Below, piece after piece: positions 1 to 7,037 of a stretch of DNA of 7,880 nt. The stretch's first letter is position 1; each line of letters opens with the position of its first letter. The notes under the pieces are model-generated. The model did not search any database. It was not told the DNA's origin and saw only the letters and a list, made by a program, of their open reading frames with translations. The translations under genes were made by a program, and so were the position numbers. Source of the DNA: Calditrichia bacterium (GTDB lineage Bacteria; Calditrichota; Calditrichia; RBG-13-44-9; J042); assembly GCA_030430345.1 (NCBI GenBank), contig JAUIFT010000083.1, forward strand, positions 1-7,880. Direction: 5' to 3'.

Positions 1-125
1 TAAAAATCAATATTCTTAGCTCCTTCCATGTGACATGAATTGAACTCCATAGGAGTGCGAATGTCAACCAAAATCCCTTCAGCAGAGAATTCCTCCAGGC
101 GTGCTTTGAAAGTAGCAGCATCTAC
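1..125 (-). CDS. Rhodanese-domain protein, fragment running off the left edge
   Basis: Read on the minus strand, bases 125 down to 1 encode a peptide containing ILVDIRTPMEFNSCHMEGA followed by KNIDF. This is the hallmark N-terminal half of a rhodanese (sulfurtransferase-like) domain (LvDvRtpeEF..GHi.GA.NI). It is preceded by a helix, FKARLEEF, as expected at the start of such domains. The active-site cysteine loop would lie beyond base 1, so catalytic competence cannot be judged. The frame stays open upstream, with in-frame ATGs at 221 and 269 and a stop just beyond 269. That upstream stretch looks like antisense of the nucleosidase-like gene and not like a rhodanese leader or signal peptide, so the true start is unresolved. 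The small codon sample favours T-ending codons (GCT, ACT, CCT). The rhodanese call is strong; whether the gene is intact is doubtful. Confidence 0.7.
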
Positions 126-1044
126 CGTTCCTCCAGCGGGAAACAACAAATTGGCATCACTATTGTCTGCTGTTTTGGCTGCATTGCGGGAAGATATACT
201 GCGCGTGGTAAACCTGGGCATCGCTGGCGGATTAGATAGTGATATGGATCTGGAAAAGATTTTCAGCATTCGTACGGTCTACCGGAGTGAAAATGCGGAG
301 ATGCAGTTTAAAACATTCACCACGGCAGATGCTGCTGCCTCTCTGGATATTATTTCCGCCTCACAAAGAATCCTTCGCCGGGAATCAGCAGAAAAGCTGA
401 AGCCTTTTGCAAGTATCGTTGACCGGGAAGCATGGGCTTGTGCCTCAACAGCAGATCTTTTTAAAATACCGTTCTATTGCTACAAACTCTTAAGTGACCT
501 GCCCGCGGAAGGAACGGTTTGCCTGGATATTCGTGCGCAGGCAGAAAGATACAGCAATCTGTTATACGAATTTTACCAAAGTGATCATCTAAACAAGTCG
601 CAGGCGGAATCAGACCTTTCCGGCGCTCTCCTGCCTGAGGGCTTTTATGCGTCCACATCGCAGCAACGTCAATTGAAAACCTTGGTAAAACATTTAAGTA
701 TTAAGCTGCAAGTGCCGGAAGAAGTGGTTATTCAAAGAGTCAACACGGAGGAAATAATTGAGCGGGAAAGCAAGGAAAAACAACGCACGTCTTTATTGCT
801 GCAGGAATTGACCGATATCCTCAATCCATTTAATGCCCGCTTACGGGAACGCTTAGAGGATCTAACAACGCCGCTTGCATCCGCCGGATGCCGGGTGAAA
901 TTCTCCCGGGATTATGAAAATGATGAAGTAACTATTACCGCCCGAATTCGTCATCCCCAACATTTGAAAAAGCTGCAAAATGCCCTGGCTGCTTTCGATT
1001 ATGATGCCGTTTTAAAAGTATTGCACGGCGAGGATAAATTGTAA
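61..1044 (+). CDS. Nucleoside phosphorylase / MTA-SAH nucleosidase-like protein with C-terminal extension, apparently 5'-truncated
   Basis: Residues about 22-150 (from the ATG at 61) resemble the PNP/UDP phosphorylase fold of MTA/SAH nucleosidases and futalosine hydrolases. A VPPAGNNKLAS segment sits at the G-x-G-K nucleotide-loop position, followed by VVNLGIAGGL (about 50-58), a LDIISAS strand, then VDREAWACA and IPFYCYKLLSD. Glu123 and Asp146 align with catalytic Glu174 and Asp197 of E. coli MTAN. These enzymes cleave the N-glycosidic bond of 5'-methylthioadenosine, SAH or 5'-deoxyadenosine in the cytosol. The first strand and the Glu12-containing N-terminal ~40 residues are missing, and the first ~22 codons are antisense to a rhodanese fragment, so the original start is probably lost. 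ATG 61 has AGGAG at 51-55; an upstream in-frame TTG is at 40. Residues about 175-327 form an unrecognised extension with a charged helical segment (EEIIERESKEKQ) and a terminal helix-strand-strand-helix pattern. The stop overlaps the next start (TAATG), indicating coupling to the radical-SAM gene. Confidence 0.7.
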   Translation: MSTKIPSAENSSRRALKVAASTVPPAGNNKLASLLSAVLAALREDILRVVNLGIAGGLDSDMDLEKIFSIRTVYRSENAEMQFKTFTTADAAASLDIISASQRILRRESAEKLKPFASIVDREAWACASTADLFKIPFYCYKLLSDLPAEGTVCLDIRAQAERYSNLLYEFYQSDHLNKSQAESDLSGALLPEGFYASTSQQRQLKTLVKHLSIKLQVPEEVVIQRVNTEEIIERESKEKQRTSLLLQELTDILNPFNARLRERLEDLTTPLASAGCRVKFSRDYENDEVTITARIRHPQHLKKLQNALAAFDYDAVLKVLHGEDKL

Positions 1045-2054
1045 TGCTGTTTGAAAGAATTTTTATTGAAAAACAGGTGGATAAGCATCCGCAAACATTG
1101 CGGGTTCAGGAAGCCTTGCCGAAAATCCCCGTAACCTATATCGATAAACTTTCCGATGTATTTGAAAAAGCCCGCAAGCCGTATTTGCAAAAAAGAGATT
1201 CTCTCAACCTTTTCCTGGGGCGCAAGGAAGGACAACTTGTTAAAGAAGCGCCGGATGCATACGGTTTATCCGGGGATCCGCACTACTATTTTATCCATGC
1301 TTACAATTGCATCTATGAATGTGAATATTGTTATTTGCAGGGATATTTTCATTCCCCGGACCTGGTAATGTTTGTCAATCATGATGAGATTCTGGCGGAG
1401 ATGAAACAGGTTTCTCAGAAACATTCCCCTGAAGAGACGGTCTGGTTTCATGCCGGGGAATTCAGCGATTCACTCGCGCTGGCACACCTTTCCGGAGAGT
1501 TGCCGGAATATTGGGATTTCTTTCGCAAAATGCCGAATGCACGTATGGAATTGCGCACAAAATCCGTCAACATCAAACCGTTGCTGGCACTCGGTCCATT
1601 GGAAAATATTATCGTTACCTTTTCACTCTCGCCAAATGCTGCCGCCCGGCAATATGATCGTAAAACGCCCTCAACCCAGGCGCGATTAAATGCGATGAAA
1701 CGCCTCGCTGACGCCGGCTTTCAAATGGGGATTCACCTCGATCCGATTGTTTATGATGAACAGTTTGAAAACGATTATCAGCAGTTGGTCACTGAAATGC
1801 TCCAGGCAGTTCCGGTTGAACAAGTCAATTATATCTCCCTTGGCGTTGTGCGATTTACCCGGGATGTTTTTCACGAGTTTTCCAAAAATTATCCGGCATC
1901 CGGATTGCTTGCCGGAGAATTCGTTAAGAGTTTCGATAACAAAGTGCGCTACAATCGGCCGCAACGGCTTTATCTCCTGAAAACCGTGCAGAAAATGTGC
2001 ATTGCGGGGGGAGTTGCGCCGGAAAAGGTATATCTTTGTATGGAAGAGGAGTGA
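1044..2054 (+). CDS. Spore photoproduct lyase-family radical SAM protein
   Basis: This 336-residue protein has CIYECEYC (Cys89, Cys93, Cys96), the CX3CX2C motif that binds the radical-SAM [4Fe-4S] cluster. It is followed by YLQGYF, which closely matches the CYLQ context of SplB. Further SPL-like segments are the VNHDEIL strand/helix, WFHAGEFSD, ELRTKS, IVTFSLSP, YISLGVVRFT and a C-terminal VYLCMEEE. SplB of spore formers repairs the thymine dimer spore photoproduct by 5'-deoxyadenosyl radical chemistry. Aligning FEAACTSD of SplB with FHAGEFSD here puts Glu139 where SplB has its hydrogen-donating Cys141. The protein therefore belongs to the broader SPL-like family found in non-sporulating bacteria, whose substrate I cannot state. 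The start ATG overlaps the upstream TAA by one base, with GAGG at 1030-1033 as a possible ribosome binding site. Length is close to SplB (about 340 aa). The family call is firm; DNA repair as the role is only an inference. Confidence 0.88.
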   Translation: MLFERIFIEKQVDKHPQTLRVQEALPKIPVTYIDKLSDVFEKARKPYLQKRDSLNLFLGRKEGQLVKEAPDAYGLSGDPHYYFIHAYNCIYECEYCYLQGYFHSPDLVMFVNHDEILAEMKQVSQKHSPEETVWFHAGEFSDSLALAHLSGELPEYWDFFRKMPNARMELRTKSVNIKPLLALGPLENIIVTFSLSPNAAARQYDRKTPSTQARLNAMKRLADAGFQMGIHLDPIVYDEQFENDYQQLVTEMLQAVPVEQVNYISLGVVRFTRDVFHEFSKNYPASGLLAGEFVKSFDNKVRYNRPQRLYLLKTVQKMCIAGGVAPEKVYLCMEEE

Positions 2055-2164
2055 TTTTACCCGCGATAAAAGTGTTGTTTGGCTGTTTTTTTTGCCTAAT
2101 TTAAATAAATGTGGTATTACCGGGTATAAATTACTGACAATATTGACAACAAAACCTGTTCTTG
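2055..2164. other. Intergenic spacer before the histidine kinase gene
   Basis: This 110-bp AT-rich gap separates the SPL-like gene from the kinase gene and probably contains the kinase promoter. It holds a T8 tract at 2086-2093 with no convincing GC-rich stem before it, so I do not call a terminator. A TATAAA at 2125-2130 has no well-spaced -35 partner, and a TTGACA at 2143-2148 lies too close to the start codon to serve the kinase gene. No specific regulatory site can be supported. Confidence 0.4.
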
Positions 2165-3760
2165 ATGAAGAAATCCGCCGGTCAAAAAATTAATTCATTC
2201 GATACTTCGACCACTTCCCGTCTGGTCATCAAGATCGCTTTGTTCTTCACAGTCCTGATCTTTATAGCAACCATTGGTTCCGGTTTTTTCCATTACAACA
2301 AAAACGTTTCCCTGATCCTGAAAAATCTTCAGAATCAACTAACCCTGGCAGCGAATACCATAGCTGTCACTATCGATGGTGATGCCTATGAAAAGCTGGA
2401 AGGGAAAGCCTCGGTCGGCACCCCCGAATACCGCAAAATAAGATTGGTTCTGGAGCAATTTATCCAGTTTAATAAAGATTTAGGATTTGAGGAAGATTGC
2501 GTTTATACCTTTCGGCAAATTTCGGATGACTCCCTGGAATTTACTGTGATGCTGCATGATCGCTATGTCGGCAACCGCGATGCGATTCGCCCGGAAATGC
2601 GGCCGGTACTGACGGAGGGGAAACCGGGCCGCACGGATATGTATCATGATGAAAATGGTATCTGGGTTTCCGCATACGCCCCGATACTGAATCGGCAGCG
2701 TGAAATCGTTGGCATTGTCGAAGTAGATTTTAAAGACAATGTATATCTGATGGCTTTGACTGATGAGAAGTATACGATAATTCTCTTTTCGCTGGTTAGT
2801 GCTCTGGCGGCAATGTTGGCGGCAGTGCTGCTCAGCCGCCTCATTTCCCGGCCAATCAACAAAATTTCCAACGCCGTAATTCAGTTCTCCGCCGGCGATC
2901 TGAACACCCAGGTAGAGGTCAAAGGACGGGATGAGATCGGCATGCTTGCCCGCGCATTTAATTACATGGTGCAGGAAATTAAAGAGAAAGAGTTTATCCG
3001 CAGCCAAAATCAGGAATTAAGAGAGGCTTATCGAAAATTAGATACTCTTAACAAGACGTTGCAGGAAGCGAATACACTGAAAACGGAATTCCTGAATATT
3101 GCCGCCCACGACCTCAAGAATCCGCTGCAGGCTATCCTGGGATTTGCCGAGATGATTTTAAGCAAGGAAGATCAGCATCCGCACGTTTACCGGAATGCGG
3201 AGAAAATCCACCGGGCCACCCAAAGGATGTTTGGGATTATCAGTCACTTGCTGGACAAGACTGCCCTGGAGCAGGGGGCAATTATGCTAAACAAAGAATT
3301 GGCAGATGTGGGAAATATCGCCCGCCAGGTAATCAATCAAAATCAGCGTATAGCAGCGCAAAAAAATCAACGCATCGAATTGACTTGCGAAAAAGGCTGC
3401 GAAGCGATGGTTGATGTTACCCGCATTTATGAAGTTATTGATAATCTCTTGAGTAATGCGATAAAATACTCCGAGCCGGGAAAGGCCGTGCGGGTGCGAG
3501 TACGCTGCACTTCCCCCGGAGGTGTAAAAAATGGCGTGCGGCTTTCCGTGCAGGATCGTGGTGCCGGCCTTAGTAAATCCGATATGATGCAACTGTTTCA
3601 AAAATATTCCAAACTTTCTTCGAAGCCTACCGCCGGAGAATCTTCAACGGGGATTGGTCTGTCGGTTGTGAAGCAGTTAGTGGAATTGCATGGGGGCAAA
3701 GTGTGGGCTGAAAGCGATGGGAAAGGCAAGGGGACGACTTTTTTTGTCGAGTTACCCTGA
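2165..3760 (+). CDS. Membrane-bound sensor histidine kinase (sensor-HAMP-HisKA-HATPase)
   Basis: This 531-residue protein has a first membrane segment at about residues 20-43. An extracytoplasmic sensor follows at about 45-200 (ANTIAVTIDGDAYEKL, then VSAYAPI and VGIVEVDF, a Cache/PDC-like pattern). A second membrane segment lies at about 204-226, HAMP at about 224-277 (ISRPI, DEIGMLARAFN) and a coiled coil to about 305. The HisKA H-box is AAHDLKNPLQAI, with His315 the predicted phosphoacceptor. The ATPase domain shows the N-box VIDNLLSNAIKYS, G1 DRGAGL and G2 STGIGLSVVKQLVELHGG, all intact. It should autophosphorylate in response to an extracellular or membrane cue. There is no receiver domain and no response regulator in the window, so its partner is unknown. 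I chose ATG 2165 over the adjacent TTG at 2162; neither has a strong Shine-Dalgarno. The stop is 6 nt before the next gene, suggesting an operon. Confidence 0.93.
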   Translation: MKKSAGQKINSFDTSTTSRLVIKIALFFTVLIFIATIGSGFFHYNKNVSLILKNLQNQLTLAANTIAVTIDGDAYEKLEGKASVGTPEYRKIRLVLEQFIQFNKDLGFEEDCVYTFRQISDDSLEFTVMLHDRYVGNRDAIRPEMRPVLTEGKPGRTDMYHDENGIWVSAYAPILNRQREIVGIVEVDFKDNVYLMALTDEKYTIILFSLVSALAAMLAAVLLSRLISRPINKISNAVIQFSAGDLNTQVEVKGRDEIGMLARAFNYMVQEIKEKEFIRSQNQELREAYRKLDTLNKTLQEANTLKTEFLNIAAHDLKNPLQAILGFAEMILSKEDQHPHVYRNAEKIHRATQRMFGIISHLLDKTALEQGAIMLNKELADVGNIARQVINQNQRIAAQKNQRIELTCEKGCEAMVDVTRIYEVIDNLLSNAIKYSEPGKAVRVRVRCTSPGGVKNGVRLSVQDRGAGLSKSDMMQLFQKYSKLSSKPTAGESSTGIGLSVVKQLVELHGGKVWAESDGKGKGTTFFVELP

Positions 3761-3766
3761 CATGTC

Positions 3767-4663
3767 ATGAAAAATTGCCCGAATTGTCAATCGCCGTTGA
3801 GCGGAAATTTCTGCGCGCAATGCGGCCAGAAGAACCGAACCTTTATCCGCCCCTTCCGAAAACTGGTGGAAGATTTCCTGGGCGATTATTTCACCTTTGA
3901 TACACGCCTGTTTCACAGTTTAAAACCACTAATATTCAAACCGGGATTCTTGACGGTTGAATATCTGCAAGGGCGAAGAATTCGCTATATCCCGCCTTTG
4001 CGCATGTATCTCTTTACCAGCGTTTTGTTCTTTTTCCTGGTATCGCTGGGCGGTTACCAGCCGCAATTTGCCCGCAATGTAGAATTAAAACCCGCCCCAT
4101 CCGCTGATAGCCTGTCGGCAGACAGTCTGGCCGCGGATACTTTGCAAGCGCCAAGCGATGTGTTTTTACCCGATTCAAGCGAAATCTCAAAAAACGACGA
4201 TTTTAGCGATGAATTCCGTCGCTGGTTGTTTAAGCGGCTGCAAAAGCTTGATGGAAATATGGCCCCGATAAATGCCGCGGCCTTGCATAATATTCCCAAT
4301 ATGATGTTCCTGTTACTACCGGTTTTTGCCATGCTGTTGAGATTGATATACCATAGATCGGGGCGGTATTATATTGAGCATTTGATATTCTCCGTGCATA
4401 TCCATGTGTTCGCATTTTTGCTGCTTAGTGCGGTATTGCTCTGCGCTTATCTCTTTCTTATTAAAGATGTTGAGTTTATCCGAAAAATGTTGCAACTGAT
4501 GATTTTACCTGTCATGGTTTATAGTTTCCTGGCCATGCGCCGTTTTTATGGACAATCCCACATAAAAACATTCCTGAAATTCCTGTTGCTATACCTGGGA
4601 TATGTGGTGATTTTTCTGTCACTGATGATCGGCAATCTCCTCTGGGTGCTTTGGCGAATATAA
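3767..4663 (+). CDS. DUF3667-like zinc-ribbon membrane protein
   Basis: The N-terminus carries a compact zinc ribbon, CPNC then CAQC (Cys4, Cys7, Cys16, Cys19). It is followed by RPFRKLVEDFLGDYFTFDTRLFHSL, KPLIFKPGFLTVEYLQGRR and IRYIPPLRMYLF. This order (ribbon, amphipathic region, F/KPG, YxxGkRxRYxpPxR) is characteristic of the DUF3667 family common in Bacteroidota. Membrane segments lie at about residues 79-95, 178-193, 205-232, 242-257 and 268-295. Between the first two is an approximately 80-residue polar loop with a short serine/aspartate-rich repeat (SADSLSADSLAADTL). The family's function is not established. At 298 residues it looks complete. It starts 6 nt after the histidine kinase stop with no obvious ribosome binding site, so it may be translated by coupling; the kinase may act with it or be co-expressed. 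Confidence 0.82.
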   Translation: MKNCPNCQSPLSGNFCAQCGQKNRTFIRPFRKLVEDFLGDYFTFDTRLFHSLKPLIFKPGFLTVEYLQGRRIRYIPPLRMYLFTSVLFFFLVSLGGYQPQFARNVELKPAPSADSLSADSLAADTLQAPSDVFLPDSSEISKNDDFSDEFRRWLFKRLQKLDGNMAPINAAALHNIPNMMFLLLPVFAMLLRLIYHRSGRYYIEHLIFSVHIHVFAFLLLSAVLLCAYLFLIKDVEFIRKMLQLMILPVMVYSFLAMRRFYGQSHIKTFLKFLLLYLGYVVIFLSLMIGNLLWVLWRI

Positions 4664-4704
4664 TATTTGTAGTGAAAGTGCCGATTTAAAGTTAATAAAA
4701 ACAA

Positions 4705-5397
4705 ATGACTATGGAATTCGTATTCTCGTTGGCGGAATTGATCGCCTGGGCAAATACAAATTATAAAGTGTCGAAGCAGCAGTTGACGATCGCCGGGCAG
4801 CCATATCAGCTCTATACGATTGTAGATATTGATGCGGTAATTGAAGAGGTGCTAACTTCCGATGAAAATCCTGATGAGAATGCGCCGTACTGGGCGGAGC
4901 TCTGGCCGTCAGCATTAGCGTTGGCGAACTTCATCTCTCGCCTTGACAACCTGGCGAATAAAAAGATGATTGAGCTGGGATGTGGATTGGGGCTCTCCGG
5001 CATTGTGCTGAATTCGTTGGGTGGCAAGACAGTCCTGACAGATTTTGATGAAAATGCGCTCCGCTTCGCTGCCCTAAACGGGATGTTGAATCTCAACCCG
5101 CCTCCGGAGGTTAAACTGTTAGACTGGCGAAACCCGCCTGCAAATGAAAATTATGATATTATACTGGCGGCAGACGTCGCCTATGAGCAGCGTCTCTTCC
5201 AGCCTTTTGTCAATACTGTTGAGAATCTGCTGAGTCCTGATGGGATTTTATATCTCAGCGAACCGAACCGAAGCATTGCCCAAACATTTTTTCAATTATT
5301 GAAAATGCATTCGTTTCAATGGGAAAAATTTTCTGAGAAAATAATACTTAATGAAATCGAATCTGTTGTATCCGTCTACAAGATAACCAGGGAGTGA
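4705..5397 (+). CDS. Class I SAM-dependent protein (lysine) methyltransferase, METTL21/ETFB-KMT-like
   Basis: This 230-residue Rossmann-fold methyltransferase has PYWAELWPSALALANFI (61-77), a signature of the Methyltransf_16 / ETFB lysine methyltransferase group. SAM-binding motif I is ELGCGLGLSGI (90-100), the acidic loop is TDFDENAL (112-119), and DVAY (157-160) sits at the D-x-x-Y post-II motif typical of METTL21-type lysine methyltransferases. A C-terminal YLSEPNRS strand follows. The predicted reaction is N-methylation of a lysine on a cytosolic protein. Bacterial relatives modify the electron transfer flavoprotein beta subunit, but no ETF gene is nearby and the substrate is unknown. The start could also be ATG 4711; neither has a clear Shine-Dalgarno. 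It lies 41 nt after the membrane protein and 2 nt before the reductase, so the two downstream genes probably share a transcript. A PrmA-like ribosomal-protein methyltransferase is the main alternative. Confidence 0.8.
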   Translation: MTMEFVFSLAELIAWANTNYKVSKQQLTIAGQPYQLYTIVDIDAVIEEVLTSDENPDENAPYWAELWPSALALANFISRLDNLANKKMIELGCGLGLSGIVLNSLGGKTVLTDFDENALRFAALNGMLNLNPPPEVKLLDWRNPPANENYDIILAADVAYEQRLFQPFVNTVENLLSPDGILYLSEPNRSIAQTFFQLLKMHSFQWEKFSEKIILNEIESVVSVYKITRE

Positions 5398-5399
5398 TT

Positions 5400-6375
5400 A
5401 TGGAATACCGGTTTTTGGGAAATACAGGGGTGAAAGTGTCGTCTTTGTGTTTTGGCACGATGTCCTTTGGAGGAAAAGCTGATGAGAAAATGTCCGGAGA
5501 AATGTTCCGGCGTTGCCGGGAAGCCGGGATCAATTTTTTTGATTGTGCGAACATTTACGAAGGCGGGCGTTCGGAAGAAATCCTCGGCAAATTGATTGCC
5601 GGTTGCCGGGATGAAATTGTGCTGACCAGCAAGGCTTACTTTCCGATCGGGGAGGATGTTAATGCGCGCGGTGCCAGTCGCCGGCACATTCGCCAGGCGC
5701 TGGAAGACAGTTTACGCCGGTTGGGGACGGATTACATCGATCTCTATTTTATTCATCGTTTTGATGATAAAACCCCGTTGGAGGAAACTCTGAAAGCGCT
5801 GGATGATGCTACCAGGCAGGGGAAAATCCTCTATATTGGTGCCAGTAATTTTGCCGCCTGGCAAGTTGCAAAAGCGCTGGGAATTTCTGCCCGGGAGGGC
5901 TGGCAGCGCTTTGAATGCATTCAACCCATGTATAACCTGGTAAAGCGCCAGGCGGAAGTGGAAATCTTACCGATGGCGCAATCCGAGAATGTCGCGGTTA
6001 TTCCCTATAGCCCGTTGGGTGGCGGACTCCTTACCGGAAAGACCGGCAGAAGGACGACTGGTTGACAATAAAATGTATGGCGTTCGCTATGGGGACGATT
6101 GGATGTATAAAACCGCCCAGGATTTTGCTGCCCTGGCAAAAGAATTGAATTATGCCCCGGCGGCAGTGGCGGTGGCCTGGGTGGGAAGCCATCCGGCGGT
6201 TACTGCGCCGATTATCGGTGCCAGTAATGTCACCCAACTGGCGGGTTCCCTCGCTTCGCTGGAGGTTGAGATGACCCCGGCGCTGCGCGAAAAAATTTCC
6301 GCCCTTTCTCCGGAACCGGCGCCTGCTACGGATCGTAACGAAGAACGATCATCTGTCTCATTGAACAAGCGTTAA
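5400..6375 (+). pseudogene. Aldo/keto reductase, frameshifted near 6036-6045
   Basis: From ATG 5400 (AGGGAG at 5389-5394) the frame encodes a typical aldo/keto reductase: RFLGNTGVKVSSLCFGTMSFG, FFDCANIYEGGRSEE, VLTSKAYF, DYIDLYFIHRFD, YIGASNFAAWQ, QPMYNL and VIPYSPLGGGLLTGK. The catalytic tetrad is Asp48, Tyr53, Lys78 and His119. After LLTGK the frame hits TGA at 6063-6065. The expected continuation, PAEGRLVDNKMYGVRYGD, then ALAKELN, VAWVGSHPAVTAPIIGASN and the C-terminal helix, is in the next frame to TAA 6373-6375. One extra base or two missing bases (possibly part of a larger small deletion, since relatives usually have more residues after LTGKY) explains this. Both halves retain strong family signal, so the lesion is recent or a sequencing error. 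As written, the NADPH-binding C-terminus is lost and the product (ends 6065) should be inactive. Such enzymes reduce carbonyls with NADPH in the cytosol; the substrate is unknown. Confidence 0.85.
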
Positions 6376-6396
6376 GCGACTTTTGCAGATAATGAT

Positions 6397-7005
6397 ATGA
6401 TGTTAGATACCTTGAAAAAAATACCGTTCAAAAGAGTATTGTTGGAGATTATCTCTGTTGTTTTTGCAGTGCTTCTGGCACTCGGCGTAAATGAATGGCG
6501 GAAAAATCTGGAAAATGAACAATTATCCCGCCAGGCACTGGTAAATATTGTTTTGGAAATTGAAGCGAATAAATCCGATATCGTCAATGGGCTGGCTGAA
6601 CATAAGCAACTCAGTACTTACCTGGATTCTACCTTAAAGGCATACAAGGAGGTCGAAAAGGGAGAATCGAACGCCGTGAAAAAATCCTTCCGCTTCAGCT
6701 ATGAACATAGCGTGTTGAACAGTACTGCCTGGAATAGTGCACAAATTACCCAGGCGGTGAAATTTATGGATTATGAGACTATCTCAGCGTTATCGACAAT
6801 CTATGAGCTTCAGGCAATCTATAAAGATCATGGCAAAGAAGTTATCGCTGCCATGGGGAAAGTCGCATATCATGAAGCGGAATTCAAATCTTTCCTGAAG
6901 GCGAATATTTTTAATGTGAGAATTTCCATCAATATTGAGGAAAGTTTGGTAGAAGCCTACGATGCTTTTCTCGCGGGAAAAGAAGCGGGACTAGATAGTC
7001 TTTGA
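6397..7005 (+). CDS. Small single-pass membrane protein, DUF6090-like
   Basis: This 202-residue protein has one N-terminal transmembrane helix at about residues 14-31 (VLLEIISVVFAVLLALGV), immediately followed by NEWRKNLENEQLSRQAL and then a long, mostly helical, charged region. The pattern of LLEI..V..gvLlAL..neW....... with L..I..Ei..N resembles the DUF6090-type small membrane proteins abundant in Bacteroidota; their function is not known. The assignment is by pattern only. There is no export signal apart from the anchor, so the bulk probably faces the periplasm or cytosol as a helical stalk. The start may be ATG 6392 in another frame or 6397/6400; 6397 fits the open frame, and no strong ribosome binding site is visible. 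It begins 21 nt after the reductase stop and is followed 32 nt later by a lipoprotein gene. Confidence 0.65.
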   Translation: MMLDTLKKIPFKRVLLEIISVVFAVLLALGVNEWRKNLENEQLSRQALVNIVLEIEANKSDIVNGLAEHKQLSTYLDSTLKAYKEVEKGESNAVKKSFRFSYEHSVLNSTAWNSAQITQAVKFMDYETISALSTIYELQAIYKDHGKEVIAAMGKVAYHEAEFKSFLKANIFNVRISINIEESLVEAYDAFLAGKEAGLDSL

Positions 7006-7037
7006 GTTTAATCGTATCCTTAAAAGTGGGGAGAAAG

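Noticed and set aside
2086..2093. T8 run suggesting an intrinsic terminator after the SPL-like gene
   Set aside because: No stable GC-rich stem could be drawn immediately upstream.
2143..2148. Perfect TTGACA hexamer
   Set aside because: Any matching -10 would fall inside the kinase coding region, downstream of its start codon.
2480..3007. 175-codon open frame on the minus strand
   Set aside because: It lies entirely antisense to the sensor/HAMP part of the histidine kinase, and its translation shows no domain-like pattern.
3758..3767. Palindrome TGACATGTCA across the kinase stop and next gene start
   Set aside because: Several 10-bp perfect palindromes are expected by chance in a window this long, and it has no loop for a hairpin.
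4659..4664. TATAAT overlapping the stop codon of the membrane protein gene
   Set aside because: No -35-like hexamer occurs 16-19 bases upstream, and it does not fit the Bacteroidota TAnnTTTG -7 consensus either.
6036..6045. Programmed ribosomal frameshifting in the reductase gene
   Set aside because: There is no canonical slippery heptamer, no stimulatory Shine-Dalgarno or clear stem-loop, and the family is not known for recoding; mutation or sequencing error is simpler.
5838..6228. 12-bp direct repeat GGTGCCAGTAAT at 5838-5849 and 6217-6228
   Set aside because: Both copies encode the conserved aldo/keto reductase GASN motifs, so this is coincident coding similarity and not a recombination repeat.
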